The position numbers and the translations under genes were made by a program. The notes below the pieces were generated by a model. It was given only the letters and a program-made list of their open reading frames with translations, had not been told where the DNA came from and ran no database searches. A stretch of DNA of 10,737 nucleotides, taken from the NCBI GenBank assembly GCA_009691925.1, contig SIAG01000107.1, forward strand, positions 1 to 10,737, written 5' to 3'. This stretch comes from Planctomycetaceae bacterium. Lineage in GTDB: Bacteria; Planctomycetota; Planctomycetia; Pirellulales; UBA1268. The first letter of the stretch is position 1; each line of letters opens with the position of its first letter. Below are positions 6,452-10,737 of this stretch, piece after piece.

Positions 6452-9427
6452 TCACGATTGGAATGCCGCGGAGAGCAGTTCATTCTGCTCCATGTCGTGG
6501 CTCTTCTTCGATCCGGTCGCAGGGCTCGCGGCGCTCTGCCGACAGACCCCCGAGAAGGGGAAACGATCGAGGAGCTTCTCGCCGAAGTGAACGCGGTAGA
6601 AACGCCACGCCCCCATGTTCTCCGGCTCCTCCTGCACCCACACCGCCGGCGTGCCGACGGCACAGGCACCGATCGCCGCCTCGATATCGGCCTTGGGAAG
6701 GGGATAGAGTTGCTCGACGCGGACGATCGCAACGTCGTGGCGGCCGAGATCCTGACGGCGCTTCTCGAGCTCGTAAGCGATCTTCCCCGCGCAGAGGAGG
6801 ATCCGCCGGACATCGCGGGCCCCAGCGCCGGAGGCATCGGGGATCACGCGGCGGAAGGTTCCCGACGTCAGCTCCGCCAGCGGCGACACGCACTCCGGAT
6901 GCCGGAGGAGACTCTTGGGAGTCATCACCACCAGCGGCTTCCGCCAGGTGCGGAGCATCTGGCGGCGGAGGAGATGGAACATCTGGGCGGGTGTCGTCGG
7001 CGTGACGACCTGGATATTGTCCTTCGCGGCGAGCGACAGGAATCGCTCCAGGCGGGCGCTTGAATGCTCCGGGCCCTGGCCTTCGAAGCCGTGCGGCAGG
7101 AGCATCACGAGTCCCGAGAGACGGTTCCACTTGTCTTCAGCGCTGACGATGAACTGGTCGATGACGACCTGGGCACAATTGACGAAATCGCCGAACTGTG
7201 CCTCCCACATGACGAGGCCGTCCGGGCAATCCAGGCTGTAGCCGTACTCGAAGCCGAGCACCCCGGCCTCGGACAACGGGCTGTTGTAGATCTCGACCGG
7301 GGCCTGCTCGGAGGCGAGGTGCTCGAGCGAGCAGTAAGTCTCGTCGGTGACGCAGTCATGGATCACGGCATGACGGTGGCTGAAGGTCCCCCGTTGGCAA
7401 TCCTGCCCGGAGAGCCGCACCCGCATCCCCTGCGTGGCGAGCGTCCCCAGCGCCAGAGCCTCCGCGGCCGACCAGTCGAGCGGCTGGTTGCCCTCGGCCA
7501 TCTGCTGGCGGACATCGAGGAACTTCTGGATCTTGGGGTGGGGCTGGAAGCCCTCGGGAAGACGGATCAACTGACGGAGCATGTGGGTGAGGAGCTCGGC
7601 CCTCACGCCCGTGTCGACGTCGATCGAATCCCGCTCCCGGCCTCCGGTGTAGGCCGCCCAGACGCCGGCCAACTCGTTGGAATGGACGTAGTCGTCGCTC
7701 TTGGCCACCGAGAGTTCGGCGTCGAGCTTCGCCCGGTGTTCCTCGGCGATCTGCATCGCCTCCTCGCGCGTCACCTCGCCGAGCTTCAGAAGCTTCTCGA
7801 GGTAGCTCTCGTGGACGCTCGGCCGCTTCTCGATGACGCGGTACAGCGCCGGCTGGGTGAACGCCGGTTCGTCGGCCTCGTTGTGGCCGCGGCGCCGGAA
7901 GCAGTACATGTCGATGACGACATCTCGCTGGAACTCGCGGCGGAAGTCCATCGCCAAATTGACGACCTGTGCGACCGCCTCCGGATCCTCTCCGTTGACA
8001 TGAAAGATCGGGATCTGGAGCATCTTCGCCACGTCGGTGGCGTAGGTGCAGGAACGGGCCTCGCGGGGGCCGGTGGTGAACCCGATCTGATTGTTGACAA
8101 CAACATGGAGCGCGCCGCCGATGCGGTAGGCGTCGAGCTCGCTCAAATTGAGCGTCTCCTGGATGACCCCCTCTCCGGCAAAGGCGGCGTCGCCGTGGAT
8201 CAGCAGCACCATCCCCGTCTGCCGGGCGAAATCGCTGATTCGGTCCTGGCGGGCCCGGACGCGCCCGATGGCGACGGGATCAACGAACTCGAGGTGGCTG
8301 GGGTTGAAGCAGAGCGTGAGGTGGACGTTGCGGCCGTTGGCGGCACGGTGATCGCTCGAATGGCCGAGGTGGTACTTCACATCGCCGCGGCCGACATGGA
8401 GCTCCGGGTCGAGATCGGCGAACTCGCGGAAGATCCGCTGAGCGCTCTTCCCCATGACATTGGCGAGGACGTTGAGCCGGCCGCGGTGGGCCATGGCGAG
8501 GACGACGTCGCCGATCCCCTGCGTGGCCGCGCGCTCGATCGCCATCTCGAGGAGCGGGACGAGCGATTCGCCCCCCTCGAGGGAGAAGCTCTTCGCCCCG
8601 AGGAACCTCTTTTGGATGAACTCCTCGAACACCGCCGCACAGGTCATCTGCCGGTAGATGCGCAGTTGCTGGCGCCGATCGAGTTGCACTCGGTTCTCGC
8701 ACCCCTCCATCCGCACCTGGAGCCATTGCCGGACCCGCAGATCGTCCATGTGCATAAACTGCACGCCGATCGCCCGGCAGTAGGTGTTCCGCAGGCGCTG
8801 GATGATCTCCCGCAGCGGCATCGACTGCGGGCCCTCGATGGTGTCGGTGGAGAACGTCCGGTCCATGTCCTCCTCAGTGAGGTGATAGAAGCCGGGTTCG
8901 AGCTCCGGCAGGCCCGGGCGGGGCCGACCGAGCGGATCGATCTCCGCCATCAGGTGGCCGCGGACCCGGTACGCTCGGACGAGCTGGTCGACGCGGTCTT
9001 GGAGAAACGCCACTCGCTCCTCGGCGGCATTGCCGGTTGTCACCGGCAGCGGCAGCGGCATCGCCTCACCGACCGGGGCATCGGGGAGCCGGACATTCCC
9101 CCCGGCGACGGCGACGGCGTGGGCCGTGGCGATGCCGTCGGGTGTCACGAGGAGGTCGCCGGTGTCGCCGTGATACTGGGTGCCGTGGTACTGGCTCCCG
9201 TGGAGCGGCGTGCTGGCATGGCCGTTCGCTGCCGGGGCGTGGCCATTGGCCCCACCAGCGCCCGACGACGGAGACCTTCCCGCCCCCTCCGGCCCGTCTA
9301 GAGATTCGAAGTACGCCCGCCACTCCGCATCGACACTCGCCGGATCGGCGGCGTACTGGTCAAACAATTCCTCGAGAAACGCGAGGCTGGCGGTTCCGGC
9401 GGCGTCGAGGCGATCGGGAAGGCTCAC
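6452..9427 (-). CDS. sucA: 2-oxoglutarate dehydrogenase E1 (thiamine diphosphate-dependent decarboxylase)
   Basis: Decarboxylates 2-oxoglutarate and succinylates the SucB lipoyl group in the TCA cycle. It has 991 residues, against about 930 in E. coli. The N-terminus has the E2-binding helix LAFLEELFDQYAADP and DAEWRAYF (15-40). Family motifs follow: MAHRGRLNVLANV (312-324), KYHLGHSSDH and CFNPSHLE (351-380), the thiamine diphosphate motif GDAAFAGEG (412-420) to NNQIGF (445-450), and RRGHNEADEPAFTQP (512-526). The C-terminal half has GQGPEHSSARLERFL and RVEQLYPLP. All expected motifs are intact. The extra length is largely a Gly/Ala/His-rich insert at about 46-125 containing NGHAPAANGH and GSQYHGTQYHG, probably a disordered linker. 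The start is GTG 9427 by homology; no strong Shine-Dalgarno is visible. The stop lies 71 nt before sucB. Confidence 0.97.
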   Translation of the reverse strand: MSLPDRLDAAGTASLAFLEELFDQYAADPASVDAEWRAYFESLDGPEGAGRSPSSGAGGANGHAPAANGHASTPLHGSQYHGTQYHGDTGDLLVTPDGIATAHAVAVAGGNVRLPDAPVGEAMPLPLPVTTGNAAEERVAFLQDRVDQLVRAYRVRGHLMAEIDPLGRPRPGLPELEPGFYHLTEEDMDRTFSTDTIEGPQSMPLREIIQRLRNTYCRAIGVQFMHMDDLRVRQWLQVRMEGCENRVQLDRRQQLRIYRQMTCAAVFEEFIQKRFLGAKSFSLEGGESLVPLLEMAIERAATQGIGDVVLAMAHRGRLNVLANVMGKSAQRIFREFADLDPELHVGRGDVKYHLGHSSDHRAANGRNVHLTLCFNPSHLEFVDPVAIGRVRARQDRISDFARQTGMVLLIHGDAAFAGEGVIQETLNLSELDAYRIGGALHVVVNNQIGFTTGPREARSCTYATDVAKMLQIPIFHVNGEDPEAVAQVVNLAMDFRREFQRDVVIDMYCFRRRGHNEADEPAFTQPALYRVIEKRPSVHESYLEKLLKLGEVTREEAMQIAEEHRAKLDAELSVAKSDDYVHSNELAGVWAAYTGGRERDSIDVDTGVRAELLTHMLRQLIRLPEGFQPHPKIQKFLDVRQQMAEGNQPLDWSAAEALALGTLATQGMRVRLSGQDCQRGTFSHRHAVIHDCVTDETYCSLEHLASEQAPVEIYNSPLSEAGVLGFEYGYSLDCPDGLVMWEAQFGDFVNCAQVVIDQFIVSAEDKWNRLSGLVMLLPHGFEGQGPEHSSARLERFLSLAAKDNIQVVTPTTPAQMFHLLRRQMLRTWRKPLVVMTPKSLLRHPECVSPLAELTSGTFRRVIPDASGAGARDVRRILLCAGKIAYELEKRRQDLGRHDVAIVRVEQLYPLPKADIEAAIGACAVGTPAVWVQEEPENMGAWRFYRVHFGEKLLDRFPFSGVCRQSAASPATGSKKSHDMEQNELLSAAFQS
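9168..9194 (-). repeat. Short imperfect direct repeat in the sucA N-terminal insert
   Basis: Plus-strand CCGTGATACTGG (9168-9179) recurs as CCGTGGTACTGG (9183-9194) with a 15-nt period and one mismatch. It encodes the repeated GSQYH/GTQYH of the SucA linker and looks like a small in-frame duplication. Confidence 0.75.
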
Positions 9428-9501
9428 GGCTGCGATCCAATGCTTACGGTGGGACGACGGGGCGGCGGCATCCCGCCTCCACCCCCCGGATGGAAACGGT
9501 G
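9428..9501 (-). other. aceF-sucA spacer
   Basis: Seventy-four nt. On the transcribed strand a 5-bp hairpin, GGCGG-GATG-CCGCC (9477-9464), lies between the genes without a following T run, so termination is not supported. No strong Shine-Dalgarno precedes the sucA GTG; the nearest purine run is GGA 8 nt upstream. No promoter is recognisable. Read-through from aceF into sucA is plausible. Confidence 0.4.
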
Positions 9502-10737
9502 TCAGCGGGCCAGGAGAAGGCGCCCGGGGCTCTCGAGGTAACCGATCACTTCCCGGAGGAACCGGGCAGCCATCGCACCGTCGATGATCCGGTGGTCATA
9601 CGACAACGATAGCGGCATCATCAGACGCGGCTCGATCCGATCCCCCTGGACCACCGGCAACTTCCGCGACCGACCGACGAGGAGGACGGCCACCTCGGGC
9701 CAATTGATGATCGGCGTCGAATACGTGCCGCCGATGGCGCCGAGGTTGCTGATGGTGAAGGTGCCGCCGCGCAGATCCTCGATGGAGTACTGGGCGTGCT
9801 TCGCTTTCTCCGCCGTCTCCGCGATCGCCTGGGCGATCTGCGGAATCGACAGTTCGTCGCAGCCCCGCATCACCGGCACCACGAGCCCGCGGGGCGTGTC
9901 GACGGCGAGACCGATGCTGACGTAATCCTTGTAGAGGATCTCCCCCTTCTCGACGTCGATGCTGGCGTTCATCGCCGGGTGCTGGCGGAGGGAGAGACTG
10001 ACGGACTTGATCACGAACGAGAGCGCCGTCAGCTTGACGTTCACCTTGGCATGGTCATCAGCGCTCGCCTTCCGCAGCCGCTCCATCTCGGTGACGTCGG
10101 CATCGTCGAAGTTCGTCAGGTGGGGAATCGTCGAGACGCTCCGCACCATATTGGTGGCAATCGTCCGCCGCATCCGCGACATCTGTTCGCGATGGACCGG
10201 CCCCCAATCATCGCGGTCGGAGGACGGCGTTGCCGCCGAACGCCCCGCCCCCTGGGCGCTCCCCAGACGAACGGCCGCCACGACGTCCTCACGGAGGATC
10301 CGTCCCGCCGGCCCGCTTCCCTTGATGCGACCGAGATCAATGCCGAGCTCACGGGCGAGCCGTCGCACCGCCGGACCGGCGGGATCGACCGCAGCCACAG
10401 CCGGCTTCGGCGCCGCAGGTTCAGGCTCTAGGGCGGGCTTGACGGCGACCGGCGGAGGGGCAGCCGGCACGGGATCGGCCGCCGCGACCTTTGCCACGGC
10501 CGGCGCGACCTTTGCCACGGCGGGGGGGGCCGCGACCGACGCAGGCTGGGCGGGTGCAGCCGCAGCGGGCTTCGCGGTCGCCTGAGCGGAGCCGGCCGCC
10601 TCGAGGGTGACCAGCGTCTGCCCCACCTTGACGGTGTCGCCTTTCTTGACGAGGACACTCACGACGAGGCCACCGGGGGGACAGGGGACCTCGATGACGG
10701 CCTTGTCGGTCTCGACTTCCAGGAGCGCCTGGCCTGG
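9502..10737 (-). CDS. aceF: Dihydrolipoyllysine acetyltransferase, pyruvate dehydrogenase E2 (N-terminus cut by window edge)
   Basis: The frame is open to the right edge, giving the last 411 residues. It starts inside a lipoyl domain: LLEVETDKAVIEVP carries the lipoylation lysine at visible residue 12, then PCPPGG and VKVGQTLVTLE. A long Ala/Pro linker (about 47-118) follows, then an E1/E3-binding domain at about 122-156 (RRLARELGIDLGRIKGSGPAGRI), then the acyltransferase domain. That domain has SRMRRTIATNMVRSVSTIPH and FDDADVTEMERLRK, close to the AceF pattern, and ends with YDHRIIDGAMAARF, catalytic His382 and Asp386 of the visible part. It is clearly a different E2 from SucB. The IPHxTxFDDADxTEMExLRK segment favours pyruvate E2 paired with a homodimeric AceE-type E1. 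A branched-chain E2 is the main alternative; the missing upstream gene (aceE?) would decide. It precedes sucA by 74 nt on the same strand. Confidence 0.85.
   Translation of the reverse strand, partial: PGQALLEVETDKAVIEVPCPPGGLVVSVLVKKGDTVKVGQTLVTLEAAGSAQATAKPAAAAPAQPASVAAPPAVAKVAPAVAKVAAADPVPAAPPPVAVKPALEPEPAAPKPAVAAVDPAGPAVRRLARELGIDLGRIKGSGPAGRILREDVVAAVRLGSAQGAGRSAATPSSDRDDWGPVHREQMSRMRRTIATNMVRSVSTIPHLTNFDDADVTEMERLRKASADDHAKVNVKLTALSFVIKSVSLSLRQHPAMNASIDVEKGEILYKDYVSIGLAVDTPRGLVVPVMRGCDELSIPQIAQAIAETAEKAKHAQYSIEDLRGGTFTISNLGAIGGTYSTPIINWPEVAVLLVGRSRKLPVVQGDRIEPRLMMPLSLSYDHRIIDGAMAARFLREVIGYLESPGRLLLAR
10484..10521 (-). repeat. Two 17-nt direct repeats in the aceF linker
   Basis: Plus-strand GCGACCTTTGCCACGGC occurs at 10484-10500 and 10505-10521, a 21-nt period that keeps frame. 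It encodes a repeated AVAKVA segment in the Ala/Pro-rich linker, consistent with slippage or in-frame duplication. Confidence 0.85.

Noticed and set aside
5115..6455. sucB start at GTG 6455, overlapping the sucA stop
   Set aside because: The overlap is suggestive of coupling, but the 25 added residues do not resemble the family, and the lipoyl domain begins exactly at the ATG at 6380.
7064..9301. A 745-codon open frame on the plus strand opposite sucA
   Set aside because: It is wholly antisense to a well-supported SucA with every family motif. Its residues are typical of mirrored GC-rich coding DNA and show no domain; long antisense frames are expected at this GC content.
9502..10662. aceF beginning at GTG 10662
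   Set aside because: This codon is a valine inside the lipoyl domain. The frame stays open to the right edge and encodes the lipoylation motif upstream, so the gene is partial.
1..10737. Mobile element, CRISPR array, tRNA or phage content
   Set aside because: No transposase-like protein, inverted-repeat pair with target duplication, regularly spaced repeat array or tRNA cloverleaf was noticed; all repeats seen are short and lie inside linkers.

Overview
This is a GC-rich bacterial chromosomal window in which every supportable gene lies on the minus strand, so it reads right to left. The gene content (complete 2-oxoglutarate dehydrogenase set, AceF-type E2, HflK/C-like SPFH proteins) fits an aerobic, probably Gram-negative bacterium. 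My tentative guess is a planctomycete of the Pirellulales type, from overall protein flavour and the weak Shine-Dalgarno signals on some central-metabolism genes. No taxonomic marker is present, so this is low confidence. I see no rRNA, tRNA, CRISPR array, insertion sequence or phage gene.

Right half (10737 to 3599): a 2-oxo-acid dehydrogenase cluster in the order aceF (pyruvate dehydrogenase E2, cut by the right edge), sucA (2-oxoglutarate dehydrogenase E1), sucB (its E2) and lpd (the E3 flavoprotein). Intergenic gaps are 74, 71 and 121 nt with no convincing terminator, so co-transcription is likely. The layout suggests that one E3 serves both complexes: SucA decarboxylates 2-oxoglutarate, SucB carries the succinyl group on a lipoyl lysine to CoA, AceF does the same for acetyl groups, and Lpd reoxidises the lipoyl arms of both with NAD+.

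A spacer of about 260 nt (3339-3598) separates this from the left block. It probably holds the end of the lpd message and the promoter of the next operon, but no signal in it is strong.

Left half (3338 to 1): a compact three-gene membrane operon. First is a coiled-coil protein with PspA/IM30-like layout plus an N-terminal hydrophobic segment. One nucleotide later comes a 532-residue SPFH (band 7) protein, and after 55 nt a second SPFH paralog that runs off the left edge. Both SPFH proteins have an N-terminal membrane anchor and three tandem modules of about 60 residues before the SPFH domain. That architecture recalls the repeat-shoulder-helix layout of major vault protein, and the pairing recalls HflK/HflC. 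A membrane-associated cage or ring working with an ESCRT-III-type (PspA) partner is the most interesting hypothesis here. It is inference, and the operon is the best candidate in the window for an undercharacterised system.
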